Part shown: one piece after another, positions 16,442 to 25,087 of the stretch
How the letters are laid out: every line of letters starts with the position of its first letter
Position numbering within the stretch: the first letter of the stretch is position 1
Assembly (NCBI GenBank): GCA_017532085.1
Contig: JAFXJT010000067.1
Span: 1 to 52,296 of the forward strand
From: Oscillospiraceae bacterium
GTDB lineage: Bacteria; Bacillota; Clostridia; Oscillospirales; Ruminococcaceae
Direction: 5' to 3'
Length of the DNA: 52,296 bases
Notes under the pieces: model-generated
The model's input: only the letters and a program-made list of their open reading frames with translations
What the model was told of the DNA's origin: nothing
Database searches by the model: none
Made by a program: the position numbers and the translations under genes

Positions 16442-18679
16442 TTATTGATCGCTTTGTTGTTTACGTTTTCGATATTCCGTGGGAGTGATGCCAACAATCT
16501 TTTTGAACTGATGCATAAAATGCACATAATTGCTGTAACCGCTTCGGTCAGCGATTTCTGTGATGGTCAATTCCGTACTGGAGAGCAGACGCTTGGAAAG
16601 CTCAATCCGACTGTTAATGACATCCTGAGTAAAGCTGATGCCGAAGCAGCGGGTATACAGCTTTTGGAAATAGCCACGGCTGAGAATTAGGTTCTGGCAC
16701 ATGGTATCAATGCTCCAGTCCTCTTGGGGATTGCTGTAAATACGCTCCCGCAGATCCACAAACTCTCGGTAATAGGGAGAGGATTTTTCACTTTGTCTCT
16801 GCGAGCGATTTTCATCCAGATGGGTTTGCACATATGCCAATACATCCTGCAGTGAGGTTTCAGGCATAAGATAATCGCAGAACACACCGAAGCTGGCAGT
16901 GATTTTATAAGGCTTGAGCGAGCTTTGATTGTAATGTTCCAGATAACCGGTGATCGCATTGATAAAGCGGTTTGCGGAATCCACATCATAATCCTGATAG
17001 CCGATGATAGAGAAACAGGCATCCTCAATCCGGGAGCAGCGTTCATAGGTAGAACAGCTGTTGTTCAGTGCATTGGCAAGGATAGTAATGGCGCTGTCGC
17101 CCTCGCTGTGGCCATAGGTTTCATTGATTTGTCTTACGCCGTCGCATTGTGCAAAGAGCAGCAGGAATCGACGATGCTCACGCTGTGCGGCATCGAAGCA
17201 TTCGGTTAAGAATTTCAGATGTCCTTCTTTATTATAAAGACCTGTCAGAGAATCACGGATCGAGGAAAGATAAATGCGGTTATTGAATCGTTTCAGATAA
17301 TTCTGCATTCTGACAAATTCCAGAGCAATGTTGACTGCCTGCAGCCATGAGCAATACAGCGGATCATAGGAATCGGGCTGATCACCGAAGCTGAGTACAG
17401 AAAGACCGAAGAAGCGATCGTTATGGTGCAGCGGCGTAAAATAATAAGCAGCGGGCTGCTCTCTGTCCTCAAAGAGCATGGGCAGCATCTTGGAGGAGGG
17501 GAACGGCTTTGTGACAACAGCGTTTTCCTTCTCGTTGAACATCAGCTTCAGAAGCATATGTTCAGGGAATCCGGTTTTGCGATATTCATCGGGATGCTCA
17601 ACAGCACCGCCGCCTTCCCAATCTTCGCACAGGCAGAGGTAATATTCTTTGCAGTTGCGAATCATATAGACGAAATTCCGTAAAACCTCCAGACATTCAT
17701 CGAGCGTTTCTTTTCCTGTCAGACGAATCGCCATATTGCTCATACGATACAAGGTATCGAACTGATCTTTTTTACTGTTTTCACGCAGCTGATGCCGCAA
17801 AAACTCGATATCCTCGTTGCAGGCACAGCTTTTGCCGGTAATCAGCTCAATGCGTTCTGTTGGTACCAAGGCACAGCTTTTTCCGGTCACGATTTCATAG
17901 AGCTTTGCAATACCGGATACTCCCAAAGAAAAATTCTTCCGGACATAGCTTGTAATGGAAATCACAGTATGTTCATCACCGAGTACTGCATCATAGCCGA
18001 CTACGCTGATTTGTTCGGGGATATGGATACCGCCGTCCAACAGCGTTTCACAAAGAAATTTTGCCATAGGATCATTGCCGCAAACAACACCCTGTGGTAA
18101 GGGGCGTTCTCCATTGACCAAAGCGGTACCCAGTTTTTGTGCGCTGTGCTCCCAATAATCGCCATAAATGACCTGTTCGGGAGAAAAGACCAGTCCATGC
18201 TGCTCCAAAGCATCCCGGAATCCCAATGCCCGTTCTTCTGCGGTACGGTTATTTTGCTGACCGGTCAGGCAGATCAGATCTGTAAGCCCGTGTTCACGGA
18301 TCAGATGAGTTGTCAGCGAGCACATCGCTGCACGATCATCGGGCATATAAAACGGAAATGGGGAAGTTTCATCATCCAATACCAGAACCGGAATCTTATG
18401 TGCAATAAACAAGGCATCCAGGGTTTTTCTCTGTTCGATGGAATGAATCGAATGCCGTGCATATAAAATGCCGTCCAGCATAGAGAAATTCATATACTGA
18501 AATATATTGCATTCAGATTGCTGATGCGCATCAATTCGCATATGATTCACGGTGATGGAAAAGATTGCCAGATCCACATCAATGGAAAACGCTTGTGCGA
18601 TTGCGCCCTTCAACAATCGTTTCTGCACAAGATGTTCGCTTTCCGCAATGACCACACCGAACAGCAACCGTTTTTTCAT
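16442..18679 (-). CDS. Fusion regulator: sugar-binding (LacI-type) domain, GGDEF-like domain, AraC helix-turn-helix
   Basis: A protein of 745 residues. Residues about 5-280 match the periplasmic-binding-protein-like ligand domain of LacI/GalR regulators but lack the N-terminal HTH. Residues 300-460 form a linker that may be GAF-like. Residues 470-625 are GGDEF-like, starting at RDSLTGLYNKEG, but the signature is EDACF (552-556) instead of GGDEF, so cyclase activity is unlikely. Residues 640-742 are a complete AraC double HTH with the closing stretch GYSNYVHFMHQFKKIVGITP. It probably senses a sugar and activates carbohydrate genes. ATG at 18679 is preferred: AGGGGG lies six bases before it and directly abuts the alternative ATG at 18685. 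It has its own promoter. Confidence 0.88.
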   Translation of the reverse strand: MKKRLLFGVVIAESEHLVQKRLLKGAIAQAFSIDVDLAIFSITVNHMRIDAHQQSECNIFQYMNFSMLDGILYARHSIHSIEQRKTLDALFIAHKIPVLVLDDETSPFPFYMPDDRAAMCSLTTHLIREHGLTDLICLTGQQNNRTAEERALGFRDALEQHGLVFSPEQVIYGDYWEHSAQKLGTALVNGERPLPQGVVCGNDPMAKFLCETLLDGGIHIPEQISVVGYDAVLGDEHTVISITSYVRKNFSLGVSGIAKLYEIVTGKSCALVPTERIELITGKSCACNEDIEFLRHQLRENSKKDQFDTLYRMSNMAIRLTGKETLDECLEVLRNFVYMIRNCKEYYLCLCEDWEGGGAVEHPDEYRKTGFPEHMLLKLMFNEKENAVVTKPFPSSKMLPMLFEDREQPAAYYFTPLHHNDRFFGLSVLSFGDQPDSYDPLYCSWLQAVNIALEFVRMQNYLKRFNNRIYLSSIRDSLTGLYNKEGHLKFLTECFDAAQREHRRFLLLFAQCDGVRQINETYGHSEGDSAITILANALNNSCSTYERCSRIEDACFSIIGYQDYDVDSANRFINAITGYLEHYNQSSLKPYKITASFGVFCDYLMPETSLQDVLAYVQTHLDENRSQRQSEKSSPYYREFVDLRERIYSNPQEDWSIDTMCQNLILSRGYFQKLYTRCFGISFTQDVINSRIELSKRLLSSTELTITEIADRSGYSNYVHFMHQFKKIVGITPTEYRKRKQQSDQ

Positions 18680-18732
18680 AGACATCCCCCTCAGAATGAA
18701 AATGATTACGATTTATATAAATAGATAGTTTA

Positions 18733-18761
18733 ATTCTACCATATTTCGTTCAATCTGTCAA
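18733..18761 (-). promoter_or_regulatory. Promoter of the AraC-fusion regulator
   Basis: On the minus strand, TTGACA (18761-18756) and TAGAAT (18738-18733) are 17 bp apart. Confidence 0.82.
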
Positions 18762-18779
18762 GAGCATAAGCAAATAAAG

Positions 18780-18809
18780 CAGAAGCCACAGGAGGAACTG
18801 CGGCTTCTG
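18780..18809 (-). terminator. Hairpin after the AI-2E-family gene
   Basis: CAGAAGCC (18780-18787) pairs with GGCTTCTG (18802-18809), with CAG/CTG also possible inside the loop. The downstream minus-strand sequence CTTTATTTGC is only moderately T-rich. Confidence 0.6.
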
Positions 18810-18815
18810 GTATGA

Positions 18816-20150
18816 TTATTTCTTTTTACGTTTTGTTTTGCGGGGAGGGTTCTTTGTCTGGACCGATGTTTTTTGCACGGATGCTTTGGGGGAATCGGCA
18901 GTGAGCAGATCCTCAACCAACGATTCTTCGCCATCCATGCCATAAAGAGGGGCAGGGGAAGGCTGTGCAATCGGTGCGGCAGATTCCGTTTTTTTGGTTT
19001 CCTCTTCACGAGTTTGGATACGATCAACAGCTTCTTTGAGCAATGTGAAAAGAATGGCAGAAAGCGGAACGGCAATAAAGATACCGGTAATGCCGCCGAA
19101 GCTTGTACCCAGCAATACAGCAATGAGCACCACCAATCCGGGGAGTCCCAACGAATCACCGACCACCTTCGGATAGATCAGCTGACCCTCCAGCAGTTGA
19201 AGCACCAGGATGAATACAATAAACCAGATGACTTTTTCGGGAGAATCCACCCAGATGAGCAATACACCGATACTGCCGCCGATCCATGCACCGATGATCG
19301 GAATCAATGCCGTAATGCCTGTCAAAACGCCAATGGTGGTTGCAAAGGGGAATTGACAGATGGTCAGACCGATGGTGCAGAGTACACCAATGATGATCGC
19401 CTCAATAAACTGACCGGTCAGAAAGTTTGCACAGGATACATTGGCCAGATGCAGAATACGGGCAGCAGAGGAATGATATCGTTTGGGGAAGATGAGTTTG
19501 GGAAGATATTCAATATATGCCTTGACCCGTTCTTTTTTTGCAAGAATGTAGATGGCAATGATGATACCGATGATAAAGTTCGTGAAACTGGAGAGTACAG
19601 AAGTTGTTGCGTTCATTGCATTGCCCAATACGGTTTCCAGCTTACCATCCATAAAGGCAATAAGCCAGTTGGTAATTTTATTCCAATCGAACTCAAAGGT
19701 TTCAACTTTCGCAATCACCGATTCGGGAATTCTCCATTCGGAAAGCTTTTTCATCAGAGTCGGCTTCAATTGCACGGCAGACGACGGAATCCGTTCGATC
19801 AAAGTATTGACAGCGGTAGTCAGCTGCGGGATGATCATAAACACAAACAGCAAGACGATTGTGACCACACAAAGCACCGTGCAGAGCGCACATAATATGG
19901 TACAGAGTGTTCTCTTGCGTTTATCATCGGAGGTTGCCAACTGCTTGAATAGCTTTCGTTTGAAGATTCCCGATAAGAGATTGAGAATGAAAGCGATTAC
20001 AATCCCGAAAAAGACAGGTTCCAGCATCGCCATCAGCCAGAAGAACACTTTTTTTACAACATCGAAATGCTGCAGGATCATAAAAAGGAAAATGGCATAG
20101 GTCACCAGAAGATACATTTGTTTTTTGGAAAAGACAGGTTTTTGATTCAT
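18816..20150 (-). CDS. AI-2E family membrane transporter
   Basis: A protein of 444 residues with about seven to eight hydrophobic helices: two near 13-60, one at 85-110, and a C-terminal bundle near 205-380 with the family stretch FATTIGVLTGITALIPIIGAWIGG. A charged Lys/Arg-rich tail follows. The family includes TqsA and YdiK, and several members carry out Na+/H+ exchange rather than autoinducer-2 export, so the substrate is open. ATG at 20150 follows GGAGG. It lies 44 bases after ppk1 and probably shares its promoter. Confidence 0.85.
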   Translation of the reverse strand: MNQKPVFSKKQMYLLVTYAIFLFMILQHFDVVKKVFFWLMAMLEPVFFGIVIAFILNLLSGIFKRKLFKQLATSDDKRKRTLCTILCALCTVLCVVTIVLLFVFMIIPQLTTAVNTLIERIPSSAVQLKPTLMKKLSEWRIPESVIAKVETFEFDWNKITNWLIAFMDGKLETVLGNAMNATTSVLSSFTNFIIGIIIAIYILAKKERVKAYIEYLPKLIFPKRYHSSAARILHLANVSCANFLTGQFIEAIIIGVLCTIGLTICQFPFATTIGVLTGITALIPIIGAWIGGSIGVLLIWVDSPEKVIWFIVFILVLQLLEGQLIYPKVVGDSLGLPGLVVLIAVLLGTSFGGITGIFIAVPLSAILFTLLKEAVDRIQTREEETKKTESAAPIAQPSPAPLYGMDGEESLVEDLLTADSPKASVQKTSVQTKNPPRKTKRKKK

Positions 20151-20194
20151 GATTGAAAGCCTCCATACAGGATCAGCGGATCTGATAACAGCTC

Positions 20195-22237
20195 TTAGGA
20201 AAGATCGTCGGGAGCAGGATACGCACTGCGATGGAGCAGTGTCTGGGAATCAATTGTATCCGAATTGGGAGAAGGCAGAAGATAATCACCGTCAGACTGT
20301 CGGATTCTTGCCTTAACAGAATCATGAAACTGTAATTGGAAATCAGAGAAAAGTCGATCTTTCAGTGCAGGATCCAGAATCGGCGTGCAGATTTCTACAC
20401 GGCGCATCGTATTGCGCGGCATGAAATCGGCAGAACCGAGATACACCTGCATACGTTCCCCGCTGCCAAAGAGATAGACTCTTGCGTGTTCGAGATATCT
20501 GCCAACGATGCTGCGCACAGCAATCTGCTCCGTTTGTTCCGGCACACCGGGAATCAGACAGCAGATACCACGGATCAGCAATTCGATTTTCACGCCGGCG
20601 CAGGAAGCCTCAATGAGCTTTTTCATGATGATTTTATCACACAAGCCATTCAGGCGCAAACCGATATAGGCATCATTTCCAAGCTTTGCCTGTTGGATTT
20701 CAGCATCCATAGCCTCCAGCACACGAGATTGCAAGCCATAGGGAGCAACGAGCAGCAGAGTTTGTGGCTGCGGCAGTGTCTGTTCTTTGAGTGCTGAGAA
20801 TACACAAGCAGCTTCCTCACCGATTTGCGGATTTGCCGTCATCAGACAGTAATCCGTATAGAGAGAAGCGGTCTTTTCATTATAGTTTCCGGTACCGATC
20901 TGTGTAAAGCGTTCGATTTTTCCACGCATTTTCCGTTCGATTAACAGAAGCTTGGAATGCACCTTATAGCCATCGGGTCCGAAGATCACATGCACACCGG
21001 CGTGTTCCAGCGTTTTTGCCCATTGGATATTGGCTTCTTCATCGAACCGGGCACGCAGCTCTGTGAGTGCGGTGACCTGTTTGCCATGACCGGCAGCTTC
21101 ACACAATGCTGCAATGACACGGCTGTCTCTTGCCATACGATACAGTGTGATCTGGATACTGACCACAGCGGGATCATCCGCAGCCTCTTCCAGCAATCGC
21201 AAAAAGCTCCGGATACTTTCGTAGGGATAGTGCAGCAGAAGATCTTGTTTGCGGATCTGGGAGAACATAGAGCGTTTCGGATTCACAGCAGCAGAAAGCT
21301 GAGGCACCAGACGTTCATATTGCAGCTGCGGCAGAGGAAGTAGATCCTTACATTGAAAGGCAAAGGAGAGATCCAGCGGAGCCTTTGCATAAAAAATCTG
21401 ATGATGCTTCAGTTTCAATTGCTTGCAAAGAAAATGCAGTGCCGGTTCGCAGAAGGTTTCGGAAAGCTCCATACGAATCACAGGCAGACGCTTTCGCATT
21501 TGCAGCAGTGTTTCCATATCGGTGATCTGATCTCCGGTACGCAGATCACCCAGTGCTTCAGTTTCTAAGCTTGCGGAACGGGTCATACGCATGATTGTGC
21601 GATCAATGACAACGGAGTTCCGAAACAACGTATGCGCATATGCTAAAATGACATCTTCCGCAAGAATGAAGCGGCCGCCGCCCAGACGTATGAGCCGAGG
21701 GTATTGATCGGTGATCGGCACAATCCCCATCCTTACACCGGATTTTGATTCCAGATGCAAAATCACATATAAGGCTCGGTCACGGAAAAAGGGGAGCGGC
21801 TTTCCTTTATCTGCAATCAGAGGCATCGCAATCGGACGGATTTCACGCTTAAACCATTCAGAAAGCATAGTCAGCTCAGAAGCAGAAGCCGATTGCATTG
21901 TAATTTGTTCCAAACCGTAATCCCGCAGCTCGCTCATGACTTCATGATACGCTGCATCACGGGCAGGCGATAGGGTACGCACCTGATCATATATCGCATG
22001 AAGGAGCTGCTTGGGGGTCATTCCGGTAAGAGCATCCTCCTCCTTGGGAGATTGCTTTTTCTTTTTCAGCAGCTTTGCAACTCTCACTCGGAAAAACTCG
22101 TCCAGATTGCTCTGAAAAATCGCAGTAAACCCCAATCGTTCCAGCAGAGGAACCTGCTTGGACTGTGCTTCTTCCAATACGCGTTGATTAAACCGCAGCC
22201 AGGAAAGCTCTCTGTTTTCCATTACGGGATATTCCAT
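20195..22237 (-). CDS. ppk1: Polyphosphate kinase 1
   Basis: A protein of 680 residues, matching the PPK1 family. The N-domain opens with NRELSWLRFNQRVLEEA. The C1 and C2 catalytic domains include TLYRMARDS, the phospho-acceptor region KVHSKLLLI with His427, and TQIGTGNYNEKTA. The enzyme reversibly builds inorganic polyphosphate from ATP at the membrane. ATG at 22237 follows AAAGGAG. It is the first gene of a two-gene unit with the AI-2E-family transporter. Confidence 0.95.
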   Translation of the reverse strand: MEYPVMENRELSWLRFNQRVLEEAQSKQVPLLERLGFTAIFQSNLDEFFRVRVAKLLKKKKQSPKEEDALTGMTPKQLLHAIYDQVRTLSPARDAAYHEVMSELRDYGLEQITMQSASASELTMLSEWFKREIRPIAMPLIADKGKPLPFFRDRALYVILHLESKSGVRMGIVPITDQYPRLIRLGGGRFILAEDVILAYAHTLFRNSVVIDRTIMRMTRSASLETEALGDLRTGDQITDMETLLQMRKRLPVIRMELSETFCEPALHFLCKQLKLKHHQIFYAKAPLDLSFAFQCKDLLPLPQLQYERLVPQLSAAVNPKRSMFSQIRKQDLLLHYPYESIRSFLRLLEEAADDPAVVSIQITLYRMARDSRVIAALCEAAGHGKQVTALTELRARFDEEANIQWAKTLEHAGVHVIFGPDGYKVHSKLLLIERKMRGKIERFTQIGTGNYNEKTASLYTDYCLMTANPQIGEEAACVFSALKEQTLPQPQTLLLVAPYGLQSRVLEAMDAEIQQAKLGNDAYIGLRLNGLCDKIIMKKLIEASCAGVKIELLIRGICCLIPGVPEQTEQIAVRSIVGRYLEHARVYLFGSGERMQVYLGSADFMPRNTMRRVEICTPILDPALKDRLFSDFQLQFHDSVKARIRQSDGDYLLPSPNSDTIDSQTLLHRSAYPAPDDLS

Positions 22238-22283
22238 GCTGACTGCTCCTTTCCAATCTCATAATGCAAATAGATTCTCCAAT

Positions 22284-22312
22284 ATTATACACCGATTTTG
22301 CCAAAAGGTCAA
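22284..22312 (-). promoter_or_regulatory. Promoter of ppk1
   Basis: On the minus strand, TTGACC (22312-22307) and TATAAT (22289-22284) are 17 bp apart. Confidence 0.83.
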
Positions 22313-22336
22313 GACTCTGCTTAGGGAAAACAAAGA

Positions 22337-22370
22337 AAATGCGGTATGATTGCATGATCATACCGCATTT
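22337..22370 (-). terminator. Terminator of the GH130 gene
   Basis: AATGCGGTATGAT (22338-22350) is perfectly inverted at 22357-22369, with a 6-nt loop. On the minus strand TTCTTTGTTTT follows. Confidence 0.87.
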
Positions 22371-22385
22371 GTTTTTGAAAGGATA

Positions 22386-23375
22386 TCAAATTTGGGAATT
22401 GGCATCCAACCATTCCATCACATCATCCACGGTAGTAAAGCAGAGACCGGTGACAGTATCAGCACAGCCGTAGTAAATAGCAATACGACCGGTATCAGCA
22501 TCCACAAGATTTGCACACGGGAAGGTAACATTGGGAACATCACCGACACACTCATAGGGCATCTGTGGGCTGATCAGATAATCTCTGCCGCGTTTGAGAA
22601 CCTTCCAAGGTTCATTGAGATCCAAAAGCGCTGCAGAGAAGCTGTATACATAGCCGTTGCAGGAGGTCAATACACCGTGATAGAAGATCAGCCAGCCGCG
22701 ATCGGTTTCGATCTGGATGGGACCTGCTCCGATTTTGGTGGATTCCCAACCCATAGAAGGCCCCATCATATGGCGATGCTTGCCCCAATAGGTGAGATCC
22801 GGTGATTGAGAGACATAAATATCACCAAAAGGAGTATGGCCGCTGTCGGAAGGACGACTCATCATCATGTAATTGCCCTGAATACGACGGGGAAACAGAA
22901 CGCCATTGCGATTAAAGGGCAGATAGGAATTTTCCATCTGATGGAATGTTTTGAAATCAAAGGTGTATGCAAGACCAATGGTAGGCTTCCAGCCATAGGC
23001 GTTGCACCAGGTAATATAATAGCGATCCTCAATGAAAGCAACACGGGGATCATAGCCATACTGGAACTCTGCCATTTCTGGAATATCCGTTTCAAAATGG
23101 ATGCGTTCCGGAGAAATATCCCAGTGCAGACCATCCTTGGAGAAGCCGGCATGGAGCTGCATATTACGAGAACGGTCATCCACACGGAATACGCCGGCAA
23201 AACCATCCTCAAAAGGTACAACGGCACTATTGAATACACTATTGGATCTTGGGAAAATGTTGCGTTGAATGACAGGGTTTTGCGCATAGCGCCAGATGAC
23301 GTCCGGACAATCGACAGGTTTTTCCTGCCAAGGAAGATTGGGAATCGAAACGCCATTCAAGATTTTGGTCTTCAT
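22386..23375 (-). CDS. GH130 beta-mannoside phosphorylase
   Basis: A protein of 329 residues with the five-bladed propeller signatures of GH130: [46 protein letters not shown] and [16 protein letters not shown]. These enzymes phosphorolyse beta-mannosides to mannose 1-phosphate. There is no signal peptide, so it acts in the cytoplasm on imported oligosaccharides. The length and the neighbouring GH26 fit a mannooligosaccharide phosphorylase, but the exact linkage cannot be read from sequence. It has its own promoter and terminator. Confidence 0.88.
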   Translation of the reverse strand: MKTKILNGVSIPNLPWQEKPVDCPDVIWRYAQNPVIQRNIFPRSNSVFNSAVVPFEDGFAGVFRVDDRSRNMQLHAGFSKDGLHWDISPERIHFETDIPEMAEFQYGYDPRVAFIEDRYYITWCNAYGWKPTIGLAYTFDFKTFHQMENSYLPFNRNGVLFPRRIQGNYMMMSRPSDSGHTPFGDIYVSQSPDLTYWGKHRHMMGPSMGWESTKIGAGPIQIETDRGWLIFYHGVLTSCNGYVYSFSAALLDLNEPWKVLKRGRDYLISPQMPYECVGDVPNVTFPCANLVDADTGRIAIYYGCADTVTGLCFTTVDDVMEWLDANSQI

Positions 23376-23428
23376 TTTAATTCTGACCTGCCTTTCTCTC
23401 CGGATTTTGTTTCCGGAACTTATTGTTA

Positions 23429-23457
23429 ATTATAACACAAGTTCGAGATTTTGGCAA
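23429..23457 (-). promoter_or_regulatory. Promoter of the GH130 gene
   Basis: On the minus strand, TTGCCA (23457-23452) and TATAAT (23434-23429) are 17 bp apart, and a TG one base before the -10 gives an extended -10. Confidence 0.8.
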
Positions 23458-23461
23458 GCGA

Positions 23462-25087
23462 TTATTGTGAAAGTGAGAGAAAATCATTTAAGCTCAGAGC
23501 CCTGTCTGAGTTGTATAGATTATACAAATCACTACTTGAATAATACAAATCAGAAAAGCTTCCGTCAGATTGCATGATGTATTCGCCATACCACAGACCG
23601 AAGAAGGACCAAATGGTACGATCCAGCATCAGCATTTCGATGCTGGGCAGCGAGCTGCATTCACTCAGAGCAAGCATTTTTTTGCCGTTGGTCATACGAG
23701 CCAGTGCCAGATACTGTTCATAGCGGCTGCCATATTGCATTTCCGCATTCAGATAGACATCCACCGAAGCGAGATCATAGGTATGCTCCGGCACCAGATA
23801 GGATGCGCTTTGACCGTTCCAGATCCAGATCAAATGATTCAGTCCATGGTAATCGGTCAAACGGGTATAAAGCAGCTGCCACAGAGCCGTATAAGCATTC
23901 TGTCCATCGGCACCCCACCAATACCAGCCACCGCCTGCTTCATGAAGCGGCCGCCACAGAATAGGAATATTCATATGCTTGAATTTTTCAAGCGTATGGG
24001 CAATCTGATCGATATCCTGCAGCATCAAAAGCAGTTCTTCTGTGATTTTCTGCTCCTTGGCAAGGGCTTCTGCCTGCGCAAGATCCATGGTTGCGAGAGC
24101 AATGGTATCGGCATCCTGCAAGGCATTGGTCAGAGAAAAATCGGTTTCTTCTGCATAAACGGTATTGGTTCCCGGCGCATTCCAATGCCACATCAAACCG
24201 ACAATGCCGCCGGTATACAAATGCCAATCCATAGCGGCTTCTATCTGTTTGAATTCATTTTCGGTTCCCAGCTCACCGAAGCGGATGGCAGGGAGCTGTC
24301 CGGTGATTTCGTAAATCAGAGCCAATTCACGGTTTGTATGATCGGAAGCATATTGTCCTGTAAGGATCTGTTTGTTCCAATGCTCCTTTAGAAAGGCATA
24401 CAACGCTTTGGCTTCGGGTGTTGCCTGCGGCGTGCATGGCTCTTCTGAAATATCAAAGTCAATATCGAATACCATGGTATCTCCGGTCAGCTCCAGATAA
24501 TCCAGATCCAATCCGCCATCTATGGTATCCACAGCGATTTCAGCCCAGCCTTCTTCTAAAAAGATCCCATAAAAGGTAACCCGCATGAAATCGGCATTGC
24601 CGTTTAAGGTAAATTGTGTATAGAGTTTTCCATTGATGCGAAGTGCATTGGTTACAGTCTGATTGGCAGCCATACAGATGGTCAGATCATAATGCTGCGT
24701 AGCAGGCACATCAATCAGCACAGCCATAGCCGATTGTGTATTGCGAGGCAATCCTGTGACATAGCCGATACCACGATGTCCTTTGCGTGCCGATGCAAGA
24801 TAGGCAGGCTTATCATATTGCGAATGCTCCAGTTCTTTGGCAGATGCCACTTTGGATTCCGAAATACCGGGGACATTGACAGCATAGCGATCCGGTTCCA
24901 GTTCATCGGGAGCCAGTGGCGATTCCTCACTCCACAAAGAAAGGGTCTCATAATTGAGATAGCCTTTATGATAGGACGCAGGAAGGCTGCGGCCTGTATA
25001 CAATATGAAGTAGGAAATTGTGCAAAGAAGTGAAAGTATAATAAAGAAATAACGATATGCAATCGGGATGCGAGAATAGGATTTCAT
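23462..25087 (-). CDS. Membrane-anchored GH26 beta-mannanase with N-terminal CBM35-like domain
   Basis: A protein of 541 residues. A hydrophobic segment (about 13-31) lacks a clear signal peptidase site or lipobox, so it is probably an N-terminal membrane anchor. Residues about 75-211 form a beta-sandwich resembling CBM35. The GH26 domain carries acid/base Glu383 (WRPLHEAGGGWYWWG) and nucleophile Glu476 (ALSECS). ATG at 25087 overlaps the GH95 stop as ATGA, so the pair is translationally coupled; the longer frame to 25219 is spurious. No dockerin is present. It probably hydrolyses beta-mannan or glucomannan at the cell surface. Confidence 0.87.
   Translation of the reverse strand: MKSYSRIPIAYRYFFIILSLLCTISYFILYTGRSLPASYHKGYLNYETLSLWSEESPLAPDELEPDRYAVNVPGISESKVASAKELEHSQYDKPAYLASARKGHRGIGYVTGLPRNTQSAMAVLIDVPATQHYDLTICMAANQTVTNALRINGKLYTQFTLNGNADFMRVTFYGIFLEEGWAEIAVDTIDGGLDLDYLELTGDTMVFDIDFDISEEPCTPQATPEAKALYAFLKEHWNKQILTGQYASDHTNRELALIYEITGQLPAIRFGELGTENEFKQIEAAMDWHLYTGGIVGLMWHWNAPGTNTVYAEETDFSLTNALQDADTIALATMDLAQAEALAKEQKITEELLLMLQDIDQIAHTLEKFKHMNIPILWRPLHEAGGGWYWWGADGQNAYTALWQLLYTRLTDYHGLNHLIWIWNGQSASYLVPEHTYDLASVDVYLNAEMQYGSRYEQYLALARMTNGKKMLALSECSSLPSIEMLMLDRTIWSFFGLWYGEYIMQSDGSFSDLYYSSSDLYNLYNSDRALSLNDFLSLSQ

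Noticed and set aside
14154-16448. Plus-strand open frame of 764 codons antisense to thrS
   Set aside because: It is the mirror of thrS codon usage, has no ribosome binding site or recognisable domain, and also runs through the T-box leader and thrS promoter.
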